This document shows positions 17,973 through 27,801 of a stretch of DNA of 64,000 nt, piece by piece (the first letter of the stretch is position 1; every line of letters starts with the position of its first letter). This stretch comes from Pseudomonas viridiflava. GTDB taxonomy: Bacteria > Pseudomonadota > Gammaproteobacteria > Pseudomonadales > Pseudomonadaceae. The DNA is taken from the NCBI RefSeq assembly GCF_900585905.1, contig NZ_UTVH01000034.1, positions 248,001-312,000 of the forward strand, written 5' to 3'. The notes beneath the pieces are model-generated. The model was not told the origin of the DNA and did no database searches. It saw nothing but the letters and a program-made list of their open reading frames with translations. Made by a program: the position numbers and the translations under genes.

Positions 17973-20911
17973 ATGATTCCTTGTTCAGCGGGCGGCGCGG
18001 CGACGGGAGCGGGCACCGGCCTGGGTAGCGCTGTCGGGCGATGGCCACGCACAGACTGGTGCGCCAGCGCGGTGAGAATAAGCAGGGTCGAACCCACGAC
18101 CACGGCATACACGCCAACATCGAAAAACAGTGCGCTGGCGACGTGAATGTCGCCTATCAACGGCAGATTCAGGTGGGCGGTGTGGGTGGTCATGAACGGA
18201 TAGCCCATGAACATCGAGCCCACCCCGGTGCAGATGGCGAACAGCAGGCCGGTGCCCATCCAGCGCAATGGACGCAGGCTCATCTGCGCCTCCACCCACT
18301 GAGTCCCGGCGACCATGTACTGGAGGATGAAAGCGACCGACATCACCAGCCCGGCGACAAAACCGCCACCGGGTTGATTATGACCTCGCATGAACAGGTA
18401 CATCGACACCACCACGGCGACCGGCAACAGCAGCCGTACCAGAACGGCCGGCACCATCATGAACCCCAGCGCGGTGTCGCTGGCAATGCGCGGGTTGACC
18501 AGATCGGTGACCACGTCCGGCGCCAGCAAGCGTTGCTGGGCGGGCAGGGCAATGCTTTCCTTGGGGGGACGGAAGCGGCGCAGCAAGGCAAAGACCGTCA
18601 ATGCCACCGCTGCCAATACGGTGATCTCGCCGAAGGTGTCAAAGCCGCGGAAGTCCACCAGCATCACGTTGACCACGTTGCTGCCACCACCCTCGGGGAC
18701 CGCGCGGCTGAGGTAGAACGAGGAAATGGCATTGGGCGTTGCCCGCGTCAGCATGGCATAGGACAACAAAGCCATGCCGCCGCCCACCAGCACCGCGAGG
18801 ATAAAGTCCCGGACCCTGCGACTGCGTGCGCGCAGGCGGGCGGCTGCCGAGGGCGCGACGTTTTCGTTGCGCCGGGGCAGCCAGCGCAGGCCCAGCAGGA
18901 TCAGCACCGTGGTCACCACCTCGACCACCAGTTGCGTCAGGGCCAGATCAGGTGCGGAAAACCAGACGAAGGTCACGCAGGTCATCAGGCCGCAGACGCT
19001 GACCATGACCAATGCCGCAAGCCGATGGTATTTGCCCTGCCAGGCAGCGCCCAGGGCGCAGGCAATCGCGATCAACCACAGGGTGACGAAGACGCCGGAG
19101 CCCGGGATTTTCGGCCGGTCGCCCCAGGTCAGGCCACTGAAATACATGGGAATGAAGCCACCGATCAGCGCCGCCAGCACCACCATGAACAACTGCGGCT
19201 GCAATCGTCGGGTACTGACCCGGCCTTCGAAGCGTCGTGCCCAGCGCGTGACCACCACCAGTGAGCGCTCGAACAGCCGTTTGCCATTGAGGCGCTGCAC
19301 CAACGGCGGCCCGTTGAAACGCTGCTGGCGGAACGACTTGCGCAACAGCAAGTAGAGCAACGTGCCGCCAGCCATGGCAATCAGGCTCATGATCATCGGC
19401 GCGTTCCAGCCATGCCATATCGCCAGGCTGTAATCGGGCAGCGTGCCACCCACCACCGGCCTGGCTGCAGCCGCCAGCAAGGGTGCCACTGACTGCGCCG
19501 GGAAGATGCCGACAACGACGCAGGCAATCACCAGGAACTCCACCGGCGCGCGCATCCAGCGTGGCGGCTCGTGGGGGGTGTGCGGCAAGTCAGTCGCCTT
19601 GGGGCCGAAGAACACGTCAACCGTGAAACGCAGGGAATACGCCACGCTGAAGGTACCGGCGATGGTGGCGATGACCGGTAGTGCCATTTCGACCCAGGCT
19701 GACGAACTGATGAACACGGTTTCGGCGAAAAACATTTCCTTGGACAGAAAGCCGTTGAGCAACGGCACGCCCGCCATGGATGCACTGGCGACCATGGCCA
19801 GGGTCGCGGTATACGGAATCATCGTGATCAGGCCGCTCAGGCGGCGAATGTCGCGGGTGCCGCTCTCGTGGTCGATGATCCCGGCGGCCATGAACAGCGA
19901 GGCCTTGAATGTGGCGTGGTTGAGGATGTGAAACACGGCTGCCACTGCGGCCAGCGGGCTGTTGAGGCCCAGCAGCAGGGTAATCAGGCCGAGATGGCTG
20001 ATGGTGGAATAGGCCAGCAGCCCCTTGAGGTCGTTTTGAAAAATCGCCGCATAGGCGCCAATGATCAGCGTGCAGGCGCCTGCGCCGCTGACCATCCAGA
20101 ACCATTGCTCGGTGCCGGACAGGGACGGCCAGAACCGCGCGAGCAAAAACACCCCAGCCTTGACCATGGTTGCCGAATGCAGATAGGCCGAGACCGGGGT
20201 GGGCGCTGCCATGGCGTGGGGCAGCCAGAAGTGGAACGGGAACTGCGCGCTTTTGCTCAGCGCGCCGATCAGAATCAGCGTCAGCAATGCCGGATACAAG
20301 GCATGAGCACGTATCACGTCGCCTGCGGCCAGTACCCGGTCCAGGTCATAACTGCCGACCACATGCCCCAGCAGCATCACGCCGACCAGCAGTGCAAGGC
20401 CGCCAGCGCCAGTGACCATCAGCGCCATATAGGCGCCACGGCGGGCATCGGCACGGTGGTGCCAGTAACCAATCAACAGGAAGGAGAAGACGCTCGTCAG
20501 TTCCCAGAAGAACACCATCTGGATCAGGTTGCCGGAAATGACCAGCCCCAGCATCGCGCCCATGAACGCGAGAAACACTGCGAAGAAGCGCGGCACCGGA
20601 TCGTCTGGAGACATGTAATAACGCGCATACAGCGAAACCAGAGTGCCGATGCCCAGCACCAGCATTGAGAACAGCCAGGCGAAACCGTCCATGCGCAGGA
20701 CGAAATTGAGCCCCAGACTGGGCAGCCAGGTGAATTCCTGGCGAATGACCCCACCGTCGACAATTTGCGGGTACCACAACGCCACTTGCAGCGCGCCGGT
20801 GATCGCCACCAGCCCCGCGAGCAAGGATTCAGCGTTACGTGCGTTGTGCGGCAAAAAAGCCGCCAGACAGCTGCCGATGAATGGCAGAAGCAGTAGAACT
20901 ATCAGGGACAT
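17969..20911 (-). CDS. Na+(K+)/H+ antiporter subunit A/B fusion
   Basis: First gene of the antiporter operon, 980 residues. The N-terminal two thirds form a NuoL-like subunit A with many membrane helices (family motifs FFWELTSVFSFLLIG and KSAQFPFHFWLPHAM). The C-terminal part, from about residue 800, corresponds to MnhB, with GGGFVAGLVMSVAF. A/B fusion is the arrangement of Pha-type (group 2) systems, giving six genes in place of seven. Pha-type members often move K+ or Na+ and support pH and salt tolerance; which ion is moved here is not readable. The promoter must lie in the 130-base gap to the right, which shows no clear box. Confidence 0.93.
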   Translation of the reverse strand: MSLIVLLLLPFIGSCLAAFLPHNARNAESLLAGLVAITGALQVALWYPQIVDGGVIRQEFTWLPSLGLNFVLRMDGFAWLFSMLVLGIGTLVSLYARYYMSPDDPVPRFFAVFLAFMGAMLGLVISGNLIQMVFFWELTSVFSFLLIGYWHHRADARRGAYMALMVTGAGGLALLVGVMLLGHVVGSYDLDRVLAAGDVIRAHALYPALLTLILIGALSKSAQFPFHFWLPHAMAAPTPVSAYLHSATMVKAGVFLLARFWPSLSGTEQWFWMVSGAGACTLIIGAYAAIFQNDLKGLLAYSTISHLGLITLLLGLNSPLAAVAAVFHILNHATFKASLFMAAGIIDHESGTRDIRRLSGLITMIPYTATLAMVASASMAGVPLLNGFLSKEMFFAETVFISSSAWVEMALPVIATIAGTFSVAYSLRFTVDVFFGPKATDLPHTPHEPPRWMRAPVEFLVIACVVVGIFPAQSVAPLLAAAARPVVGGTLPDYSLAIWHGWNAPMIMSLIAMAGGTLLYLLLRKSFRQQRFNGPPLVQRLNGKRLFERSLVVVTRWARRFEGRVSTRRLQPQLFMVVLAALIGGFIPMYFSGLTWGDRPKIPGSGVFVTLWLIAIACALGAAWQGKYHRLAALVMVSVCGLMTCVTFVWFSAPDLALTQLVVEVVTTVLILLGLRWLPRRNENVAPSAAARLRARSRRVRDFILAVLVGGGMALLSYAMLTRATPNAISSFYLSRAVPEGGGSNVVNVMLVDFRGFDTFGEITVLAAVALTVFALLRRFRPPKESIALPAQQRLLAPDVVTDLVNPRIASDTALGFMMVPAVLVRLLLPVAVVVSMYLFMRGHNQPGGGFVAGLVMSVAFILQYMVAGTQWVEAQMSLRPLRWMGTGLLFAICTGVGSMFMGYPFMTTHTAHLNLPLIGDIHVASALFFDVGVYAVVVGSTLLILTALAHQSVRGHRPTALPRPVPAPVAAPPAEQGII

Positions 20912-21040
20912 AGGCTTCTAATCTGCAGGCAAATGCCAAGGATCATACGTGCTGGGTGGTTGAACACCAAACACCAAGGTGTCGCAGAATCCTACAGACC
21001 CTGGAATGAAATGCCTGTTCCACTCAAACGCGTGCCGCCT

Positions 21041-21973
21041 TCAGTCGGCTTCTTCCAACCGGGATGCACTGCGCTCCTGCGCTTGCGGTGGTGAGTTGCG
21101 CCGTTTCATTTCGCTGACGATGACCCCGGCAATGATCAAACCGGCGCCGATCAGCGCAACGCCCGGCAGGCGTTCCCCGGCCAGACGGCCGACGATACCG
21201 GCCCAGACCGGTTCGCCTGCATAGATCACCGTCGCGCGTGTCGGCGAAACGGTCTTCTGCGCCCAGTTCATTGCCACCTGGATCACCGCGCTCATGGCCC
21301 CGAGCCCGATTGCGCTGGTCAGCAGGAGCCAGGAAAAGTCCGGCAATTGCTCGCCAGTGGGGACAATCATCAAAAATGACAGGATCGACGCGGTCGCCAA
21401 CTGCACCACCGTGACGCGGCGCACGTCCACCTTGCCACCATAGGCGCTGATCATGATGATCTCGGCGGCGATGGCAACGGCGCTGATAATGGTGGCGATT
21501 TCTCCGGGGCTGAACGCTATTGAAGCGCCGCCCGGGCCAGACAGCAGCAACAGGCCGCTGAAGGCCAGGGCAATGCCCAGGCTGGGCATCAGGCCAGGGC
21601 GGCGGCCCAGCACCAGCCATTGCAACAGCGGCACGAAAGGTACATAAAGCGCAGTGATGAATGCCGACTGGCTGCTCGGTATGGTTTGCAGGCCGATGGT
21701 CTGCAGGCCGTAGCCCAGCATGATCGCCGCGCCGATCAGCACGCCGGCCCTGATTTCCACCAGCGTGATTGCGCGCATGACTTTGAGCGAGAACACCCCG
21801 ACAATGAGCGCCGCGGCAGCGAAGCGCAGGCCGACGAAAAACATCGGGCCACTGACGGTCATCGCATGTTTGACCAGCAGGAAGGTTCCTCCCCACAGCA
21901 CGGTGATCAGTATCAGCACAATTTCAGCTTTGCTGATCTGTGGAATGTAGGAGACAGGTTTCATGGACTGCAT
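21041..21973 (-). CDS. EamA/DMT-family transporter
   Basis: Drug/metabolite transporter of 310 residues with ten predicted membrane helices in two EamA repeats (about 20-150 and 165-295). Typical segments are ILITVLWGGTFLLVK at the start and YAGEPVWAGIVGRLAGE before the last helices. Substrate unknown; amino-acid or metabolite export is common in the family. It is divergent from an XRE-cupin regulator, with a perfect palindrome between them, so that regulator probably controls it. A second ATG at 21964 is possible. Confidence 0.9.
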   Translation of the reverse strand: MQSMKPVSYIPQISKAEIVLILITVLWGGTFLLVKHAMTVSGPMFFVGLRFAAAALIVGVFSLKVMRAITLVEIRAGVLIGAAIMLGYGLQTIGLQTIPSSQSAFITALYVPFVPLLQWLVLGRRPGLMPSLGIALAFSGLLLLSGPGGASIAFSPGEIATIISAVAIAAEIIMISAYGGKVDVRRVTVVQLATASILSFLMIVPTGEQLPDFSWLLLTSAIGLGAMSAVIQVAMNWAQKTVSPTRATVIYAGEPVWAGIVGRLAGERLPGVALIGAGLIIAGVIVSEMKRRNSPPQAQERSASRLEEAD

Positions 21974-21990
21974 CAGCCTGGTGAATAGTA

Positions 21991-22010
21991 TTGCGCATTA
22001 TAATGCGCAA
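21991..22010. promoter_or_regulatory. Perfect 20-bp palindrome between exporter and XRE regulator
   Basis: TTGCGCATTATAATGCGCAA is its own reverse complement. It lies in a 60-base divergent gap, 24 bases from the regulator start and 18 from the exporter start, and contains a TATAAT-like core readable on both strands. This is a strong operator candidate for the XRE-cupin protein, possibly overlapping the -10 elements of both genes. Confidence 0.75.
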
Positions 22011-22033
22011 GTTCAGGTGGAGAGTGAAAAATA

Positions 22034-22597
22034 TTGAGCAGTGATCCTTCGCAGCGAGCACCGGTGCTGCAACACGTCAGCCAGAATGTGCGCAGGCTCC
22101 GGCACTCCGTGCGCATGAGCCAGAGTGCGCTGGCGGAAAAGTCCGGAGTCAGCCGCCGCATGCTCGTGGCCATCGAAGCGGGGGAGAAGAACGTCAGCCT
22201 GGCCACGCTCGATCGCGTTGCCGAAGCGCTGGACGTGGCCTTCAGCGATCTTATCCAGGCGCCTGAGCACCGCGATCCCAGCCGAATCAACGAAGTGGCG
22301 TGGGCTGGTTCGAGTGCCGGCAGTCGCGCCATTTTACTGGCCAAGGCGACTGCCCGGCGCGAGGTTGAGCTCTGGGAATTCTGTCTGCAGCCGGGCGAAA
22401 CCTATCGTTCAGAGGCCGATCCGGACGGCTGGAGCGAGCAGGTGTATGTTGTTCAAGGCCTGCTGACGATCAATTTGCCTGGCAGTAGCCGGACGCTGGC
22501 AATGGGGGAGTTTTTCATGTTCGCCAGCAATCAGGCGCACAGTTACACCAATGACGGCGAGGCGGTCGTGCGGTTTGTGCGCAACGTCGTGCTCTGA
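22034..22597 (+). CDS. XRE-family regulator with C-terminal cupin domain
   Basis: Transcription factor of 187 residues. An N-terminal Cro/CI helix-turn-helix (about 12-67, SQSALAEKSGVSRRMLVAIEAG) is joined to a cupin sensor domain (about 105-182, with PGETYRSEADPDG and the second cupin motif around GEFFMFASNQAHSY). Regulators of this class sense small molecules such as amino acids or polyamines and often control a neighbouring transporter. The start is TTG at 22034, with GGTGGAG upstream. It is divergent from the EamA exporter and probably autoregulated through the shared palindrome. Confidence 0.88.
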   Translation: MSSDPSQRAPVLQHVSQNVRRLRHSVRMSQSALAEKSGVSRRMLVAIEAGEKNVSLATLDRVAEALDVAFSDLIQAPEHRDPSRINEVAWAGSSAGSRAILLAKATARREVELWEFCLQPGETYRSEADPDGWSEQVYVVQGLLTINLPGSSRTLAMGEFFMFASNQAHSYTNDGEAVVRFVRNVVL

Positions 22598-22768
22598 TCC
22601 CGCCACACAGCGTTTGAACTGTTGCCGGGCGCACAGTGAAACGACAGTTTGTCTGTTGCCGCCAGGTGCCGTTGCGCAGCTTTCAAGGGCGGTGGCGGCC
22701 ATCGCGTCGGCATGAGCTGTGCAAGCCGACGTTTTTCACACTTAATACCTTGAAGGCGACGTGCAGTC

Positions 22769-24190
22769 ATGACCCTCCCGACGGCTCCTGTTCAGACGGC
22801 TGACTTCCTCATCATCGGCGGTGGCCTCAGTGGCACCCTGCTTGCGGCGCAACTGCTGCGCCAGCCTGGCCGTCGACGCATCCTGATCGTCGAACTGCGC
22901 GCTGAGCTGGGCCGCGGCGAGGCTTACAGCGCAGTTGAGCCTGGCCATACGCTCAATGGCAACGCTGCCAGGATGAGTATTGATCCGGACAGCGCCAATG
23001 ACCTGACCGAATGGCTGACCGCTTATATTGACGCAGGCGGCTGGCCCGAATCGGTCGAACAGCAGGTGCCCGTCGCCGAGTTGTTTCCACCTCGTGGGGT
23101 ATTTGGACTCTATGTGCAGCAGCGTCTGGCCGAGGCGCAAGAAGCAGGGGCCCGCCAGGGCTCAAGTGTCGAGCATGTGCGTGGCGAGGTCGTGGACCTG
23201 CAGGTCGACAGTGGACACGTGCGTGCAACCCTGGCCGATGGTCAGTCGTTGCGAGCAGATTTTGCCGCGCTGGCCACTGGCATGTACGCGGCCGCGCGAA
23301 CACCACAGCGTCAGTCCAGCGGGCTCAATGCGGCGGCCATGGACCCCTGGGGTGTCAGCGCCATGACCCGGCTTGATCCGATGGCGCGGGTGATGATCAT
23401 TGGTTCCGGCCTGACCATGGTCGACGCAGTGGTGTCTCTTCAGCAGGCAGGGCATCGAGGTCCGATCAGCATCTACTCACGTCATGGGCTGTTACCCCAG
23501 GTGCGCCGCCAGCCGCCGGCCTGGCCGGATTTTCTCAGCGAAAATCCCGACATCCGCAGCCCCCGGCAATTGCTCAGGGCGCTGCGTGAACAGTGCGCTC
23601 TGGCGCAAAGCCTGGGTATTGACTGGCAGGCACCACTGGACACCGTCAGGGCCAATATCGGCCGACTGTGGCATCAGGCGAGCGATCTTCAGCGGCGTCA
23701 GTTCGTGCGCCATGTGCGGCCGTGGTGGGAAAGCCATCACCATCGCTCGCCCCCGCAAAGCGCAGCATTGCTGGCAAGCCTGGTAGCGCAGGGCCGCGTC
23801 ATGGTCGAGGCGGCCTCCATGCAGGGCGTTGAAATTCTGGCCACCGGGCAGTTGCAGATTCGCCTGCGCTATCGGGGCCAGAGCCAGGTTTGCAGCGTCA
23901 TTGGCGATGCGCTGATCAATTCCACCGGCATCGAATATGACTGGCGTCGCGTGGATCGCCCGCTGCCGCGACAGTTGCTCGCCCGTGGCCTGGTCCAGCC
24001 AGGCCCGCTGGCACTGGGCATCGCCGCTGATCGCGACGGTGCAGTGCGCGATGCGCAGGGCGTGGTCTCGTCCCGTTTGTTCGCCCTCGGGCCGCCTTTG
24101 CGCGGCATGTGGTGGGAAAGCACGGCGGTCACCGACGTGGCGTCGCAGGCCAAGGCACTGGCGCAGCGACTGGCCGCCCTGCGGGACTAA
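22769..24190 (+). CDS. FAD/NAD(P)-binding protein (YdhS-like)
   Basis: Flavoprotein of 473 residues. The N-terminal dinucleotide motif is LIIGGGLSGTLLA (about 14-26). A second Rossmann-like segment follows in mid-protein (VMIIGSGLTMVDA, about 208-220), as in the NAD_binding_9 / YdhS group. Catalysis is unknown; these proteins resemble N-hydroxylating or Baeyer-Villiger type oxidoreductases in fold. It has its own 170-base upstream gap and ends 18 bases from the convergent sfnR gene. A link to sulfonate metabolism is positional only. Confidence 0.85.
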   Translation: MTLPTAPVQTADFLIIGGGLSGTLLAAQLLRQPGRRRILIVELRAELGRGEAYSAVEPGHTLNGNAARMSIDPDSANDLTEWLTAYIDAGGWPESVEQQVPVAELFPPRGVFGLYVQQRLAEAQEAGARQGSSVEHVRGEVVDLQVDSGHVRATLADGQSLRADFAALATGMYAAARTPQRQSSGLNAAAMDPWGVSAMTRLDPMARVMIIGSGLTMVDAVVSLQQAGHRGPISIYSRHGLLPQVRRQPPAWPDFLSENPDIRSPRQLLRALREQCALAQSLGIDWQAPLDTVRANIGRLWHQASDLQRRQFVRHVRPWWESHHHRSPPQSAALLASLVAQGRVMVEAASMQGVEILATGQLQIRLRYRGQSQVCSVIGDALINSTGIEYDWRRVDRPLPRQLLARGLVQPGPLALGIAADRDGAVRDAQGVVSSRLFALGPPLRGMWWESTAVTDVASQAKALAQRLAALRD

Positions 24191-24208
24191 GCGGGCGGCG
24201 GCTTCAGG

Positions 24209-25306
24209 TCAGACCGACAGCTGCACCAGCTGCTGGCCCTGCAGGTTTTCGCCGGCTCGTCGTTTATTGACTGCCAATTCGCCAATCCTGATCAGGTGCG
24301 TACGTGTGATGTTGCGGGTCAGCCCCAGCAGGGCGGCAGTGTGCACCTGATTGCAGTGGCTGAAACGGTACGCGGCGCGCAATAGCGCATCCTCGACCTT
24401 TTCGTGCAGGGCGCCTGCCTGCTCTTCGAACAGCTTCTGAAAGGCACGCTGCAGCTGCGCGTCAGCGCTTTCATCTACCGAGGCCTCGTTGCCACGCTCG
24501 ATACGCAGGCTCGACAGCCGCAGGTCGTCGTGGCGGATCAACCCGTCGCGGCAGATCAGCAACGTGTGATGGATGACGTTTTCCAGCTCGCGAATATTGC
24601 CCGGCCAACCGTAGCCAAGCAGTTTGCGCTCAGCCTCGGCCGTCATGCTGATCGCGCCGCAACCCAGACGCTGGCTGTAGACCCCGATGAAGTGCTGGAC
24701 CAGCGGCAGAATATCGCCGGGCCGCTCACGCAGCGGTTGCAGCTCCAGGTTGACCACGTCGAGGCGGTAATACAGGTCTTCGCGGAAGTGGCCGGCATTG
24801 ATGGCTTTCTCCAATTGCACATTAGTGGCGGCGAGCACGCGAACATTGATGGGAATGCTCTTGCGCGAACCCAGGCGCACCACTTCGCGTTCCTGCAGGA
24901 CGCGCAGCAGTTTGACCTGAATCGGCAGCGGCAGATCGCCAATTTCATCCAGAAACAGCGTGCCGCCATTGGCCTCCTCGAACCAGCCTGCCTTGGCGCC
25001 CACTGCGCCGGTGAACGCGCCTTTTTCGTGGCCAAACAGTTCGGCTTCCACCAGCGATTCGGAGAACGCCCCGCAATTGACCGCCACGAAAGGCTGGTCG
25101 CGTCGGGCACTCAACGCATGGACGTGCCGGGCCACCAGCTCCTTGCCGGTGCCGGTTTCACCGATAATCAGTACGCTCGCATCACTGGGTGCGACTTGCC
25201 TGAGATGGGCCAGTAGCGCTTTGGACTTAGGGTCTTCAAACACTTGCGCGGTGGCACGTATGGAGGTTGCCAGCGCCGGATTGGGCGGCAGGGTCAGTAG
25301 CTGCAT
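24209..25306 (-). CDS. sfnR: Sigma-54-dependent activator, SfnR-like
   Basis: Enhancer-binding protein of 365 residues that remodels sigma-54 RNA polymerase. It has almost no N-terminal sensor domain and begins near the AAA+ module. Walker A is GETGTGKE at 49-56 and the sigma-54 contact loop GAFTGA at 96-101. A Fis-type DNA-binding helix pair lies at the C-terminus. Lack of a receiver domain, overall size and the adjacent sulfonate monooxygenase fit SfnR, which activates genes for sulfur from dimethyl sulfone or sulfonates and is itself made under sulfate limitation. The assignment is strong by context but not proven. Confidence 0.8.
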   Translation of the reverse strand: MQLLTLPPNPALATSIRATAQVFEDPKSKALLAHLRQVAPSDASVLIIGETGTGKELVARHVHALSARRDQPFVAVNCGAFSESLVEAELFGHEKGAFTGAVGAKAGWFEEANGGTLFLDEIGDLPLPIQVKLLRVLQEREVVRLGSRKSIPINVRVLAATNVQLEKAINAGHFREDLYYRLDVVNLELQPLRERPGDILPLVQHFIGVYSQRLGCGAISMTAEAERKLLGYGWPGNIRELENVIHHTLLICRDGLIRHDDLRLSSLRIERGNEASVDESADAQLQRAFQKLFEEQAGALHEKVEDALLRAAYRFSHCNQVHTAALLGLTRNITRTHLIRIGELAVNKRRAGENLQGQQLVQLSV

Positions 25307-25376
25307 CAGTACTTACTTCCTTTTCAGGGCGTGTTCGCCGGTGTAGGCTGCGGCTGGACTCCGGCGTGGCGTCGCA

Positions 25377-26513
25377 CTAGCGTTGCGGCGGCAGGTCGTT
25401 GGCGATCATTTCGCCGAACGGGCCGGTCAGGTTGGTCAGTCCGTTGCCAGCCAGGCTGCGATAGGGCTCCGGCAACAGCGGGAATACCAGTTCGGCAAAG
25501 CGATAGGCTTCTTCCAGATGCGGGTAGCCAGAGAAGATAAAGCTCTCGATGCCCAGGTCAGCGTATTCCTTGATCCGCTCCGCCACTTCCTGCGGGTTGC
25601 CCACCAGCGCGGTGCCGGCACCGCCGCGCACCAGGCCGACGCCTGCCCACAGATTCGGAGCGATTTCCAGGTTGTCCCGGCGTCCGTCATGCAGCGCCGC
25701 CATGCGTCGCTGCCCCTCGGAGTCAAAGCGCGAAAACGATTTCTGCGCGGCGGCGATGGTCTCATCGCTGATGTGCTCAATCAGGGTTTCGGCGGCTTTC
25801 CATGCTTCTTCGCTGGTCTGGCGCACGATGACATGCAGGCGGATACCGAACTTGACGGTGCGACCCTTGCGCGCTGCACGCTCGCGCACATCCGCCAGTT
25901 TTTCTGCCACCGCTGCTGGCGGTTCTCCCCAGGTCAGGTAGACGTCGACCTGCTCGGCGGCCAACTCGTGGGCCGCTTCCGACGAGCCGCCGAAATACAG
26001 CGGCGGGTAGGGTTTCTGCACCGGCGGATAAAGCGCCTTGGCATTCTGTACCCGCAGGTGTTTACCTTCGAAATCCACGGCTTCGTCTTGCAGTACGCGA
26101 CGCCAGATCCGGAGAAACTCATCACTGACTTCGTAGCGTTCGCTGTGATCGAGAAAGCTGCCGTCGCCACGGTTTTCATCAGGATCTCCGCCGGTCACCA
26201 CGTTGATCAGCAGGCGCCCGTTGGACAGTCTGTCCAGGGTCGCCGCCATGCGTGCCGACACGGTTGGGGAGATGATCCCGGGGCGAATTGCAACCAGATA
26301 CCTCAAGCGCTCGGTCAGTGGCACCAGCGCCGAAGCGATCACCCAAGAGTCTTCGCAGGAGCGGCCGGTGGGAATCAGCACGCCGTGATAGCCCAGACTG
26401 TCGGCGGCTTGGGCCACTTGTTTAAGGTAGTTGAGAGTGACCGGGCGCGCGCCTTTGGTGGTGCCCAGATAGTGGCCGTCGCCGTGAGTGGGGAGAAACC
26501 AGAAAACATCCAT
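25377..26513 (-). CDS. ssuD: FMNH2-dependent alkanesulfonate monooxygenase (SsuD/MsuD)
   Basis: Flavin-dependent enzyme that releases sulfite from alkanesulfonates with FMNH2 and O2, giving the cell sulfur. The product is 378 residues, the family length, from ATG 26513. Segments such as [25 protein letters not shown] and [17 protein letters not shown] match SsuD closely. The neighbouring sfnR suggests the methanesulfonate-type branch (msuD), so msuD is an equally reasonable symbol. No ssuE/msuE flavin reductase or ABC transporter is adjacent, so FMNH2 must come from elsewhere. It is transcribed towards sfnR with a 70-base gap and may be co-transcribed. Confidence 0.9.
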   Translation of the reverse strand: MDVFWFLPTHGDGHYLGTTKGARPVTLNYLKQVAQAADSLGYHGVLIPTGRSCEDSWVIASALVPLTERLRYLVAIRPGIISPTVSARMAATLDRLSNGRLLINVVTGGDPDENRGDGSFLDHSERYEVSDEFLRIWRRVLQDEAVDFEGKHLRVQNAKALYPPVQKPYPPLYFGGSSEAAHELAAEQVDVYLTWGEPPAAVAEKLADVRERAARKGRTVKFGIRLHVIVRQTSEEAWKAAETLIEHISDETIAAAQKSFSRFDSEGQRRMAALHDGRRDNLEIAPNLWAGVGLVRGGAGTALVGNPQEVAERIKEYADLGIESFIFSGYPHLEEAYRFAELVFPLLPEPYRSLAGNGLTNLTGPFGEMIANDLPPQR

Positions 26514-26618
26514 GAAAACCCTCGGGCGCGAAAAAGCGCGGCTGTGTGTGTTGGATGGCTGTTGTTGAGCCAGCAATGGCAACCGTTATAAAGCTTTCGA
26601 GTTATTCCTCAAAATAAC

Positions 26619-26646
26619 CGATTAAGATATTTTTATATCTTAATCG
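26619..26646. promoter_or_regulatory. 12-bp perfect inverted repeat between ssuD and ku
   Basis: CGATTAAGATAT and its exact reverse complement are separated by TTTT. They lie in the 318-base divergent gap, 106 bases from the ssuD start and 186 from ku. It could be an operator for ssuD or a hairpin in its leader. The rest of the gap shows no other strong signal. The AT-rich arms contrast with the GC-rich surroundings. Confidence 0.55.
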
Positions 26647-26831
26647 AATATAAGTTGGTTTCAGGAATATCCCGTCCAGCCGCTTTGCAGCCTTCGGCAG
26701 CTGGTACGAAACCGTGCTTGCCATGCTTATAGGGCGCGCGTTGGTCTGGCCATTCTGACACCCATCACCCCGCCGAAACTTTCAGCCGTTGCCCCCAGTC
26801 ACTGCTTGATAACTCAAAAAGGAATCAGGCT

Positions 26832-27737
26832 ATGGCTAGGGCAATCTGGAAGGGCGCGATCAGTTTCGGGCTGGTGCACATCCCTGTGGCGCTCGTTTCG
26901 GCGACGTCTTCGCAGGGCGTTGATTTTGACTGGCTGGACAAACGCAGCATGGAGCGGGTGGGCTACAAGCGTATCAACAAGGTCACCGGCAAAGAGATGA
27001 CCAAGGAAAACATCGTCAAAGGTGTGCAGCACGAGAAGGGCCGTTACGTGGTGCTGAGCGAAGAAGAGATCCGCGCTGCCCATCCCAAGTCGACCCAGAC
27101 CATCGAGATATTCGGCTTCGTTGACGGCAAGCAGATCCCGTTGCAGAACATCGAGACGCCGTATTATCTGGCGCCGGACAAGCGCGGCGAGAAGGTCTAT
27201 GCGCTGCTGCGTGAAACCCTGACGCAGACCAAAAAAGTCGCCCTGGCCAACGTCGTCCTGCACACCAAACAGCATCTGGCCGCAGTAATGCCCCTGGAAT
27301 CGGCCATGGTCTTGGTGTTGTTGCGCTGGCCTGCCGAAGTGCGGGGCCTGGACACACTTGAACTGACCGAAGCGGTGACGGACGTGAAGCTCAACAAGGC
27401 CGAGCTGGCCATGGCCAAGCGTCTGGTCGAGGACATGAGCGCAGACTGGACGCCCGAGGATTACCGAGACACGTTTCAGGAGCAGATCATGCGTCTTGTG
27501 GAGACCAAGGCGCGGGAAGGCAAGATTGAGGACGTCGAGACCGATAGCGGTGAGGATGAGCGCAAAAGCGCCGATGTCATCGACCTCACCGAGCTGCTCA
27601 AACGCAGCCTGGCGGGCAAGGGATCAGTCAGCCGCAAGGCGAGCAAACCTGCCGCTGCAAAAGAGCCGGAGGCTGAGAAGAAGGCTCCGGCCAAACGCCG
27701 CGCGACGCCGCGCAAGAAAACCAGCAAAGCGTCCTGA
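26832..27737 (+). CDS. ku: Non-homologous end-joining protein Ku
   Basis: Homodimeric ring protein that binds DNA ends and recruits the ligase LigD for end joining. The product is 301 residues. The Ku core starts ARAIWKGAISFGLVHIPV and includes the bridge region with LAPDKRGEKVYALL. A Lys/Ala-rich basic tail (about 262-301) is typical of bacterial Ku and helps binding of internal DNA. The start has AAGGAA upstream. No ligD is in the window, although the two genes are often neighbours. Expression in stationary phase would be usual but no control site is visible. Confidence 0.97.
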   Translation: MARAIWKGAISFGLVHIPVALVSATSSQGVDFDWLDKRSMERVGYKRINKVTGKEMTKENIVKGVQHEKGRYVVLSEEEIRAAHPKSTQTIEIFGFVDGKQIPLQNIETPYYLAPDKRGEKVYALLRETLTQTKKVALANVVLHTKQHLAAVMPLESAMVLVLLRWPAEVRGLDTLELTEAVTDVKLNKAELAMAKRLVEDMSADWTPEDYRDTFQEQIMRLVETKAREGKIEDVETDSGEDERKSADVIDLTELLKRSLAGKGSVSRKASKPAAAKEPEAEKKAPAKRRATPRKKTSKAS

Positions 27738-27751
27738 ACGTCACACCCACC

Positions 27752-27787
27752 GCGCCAGACCTTGCGGTTTTACCGCAACGCTGGCGC
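27752..27787. terminator. Two-tier hairpin between convergent ku and a small gene
   Basis: An outer stem GCGCCAG / CTGGCGC (27752-27758, 27781-27787) encloses a second perfect stem TTGCGGT / ACCGCAA (27762-27768, 27772-27778). It lies 15 bases from each stop codon. There is no T run on either side, but position and stability suggest a shared transcription stop. Confidence 0.55.
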
Positions 27788-27801
27788 TCGACAGTACGTT
27801 C

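Noticed and set aside
18041..19264. 407-codon frame antisense to the antiporter AB gene
   Set aside because: His/Gln/Arg-rich shadow of a membrane protein gene; no start signal.
26514..26831. Sigma-54 promoter for ssuD
   Set aside because: Searched on the minus strand for TGGCAC-N5-TTGC; only poor partial matches were seen despite the neighbouring sfnR.
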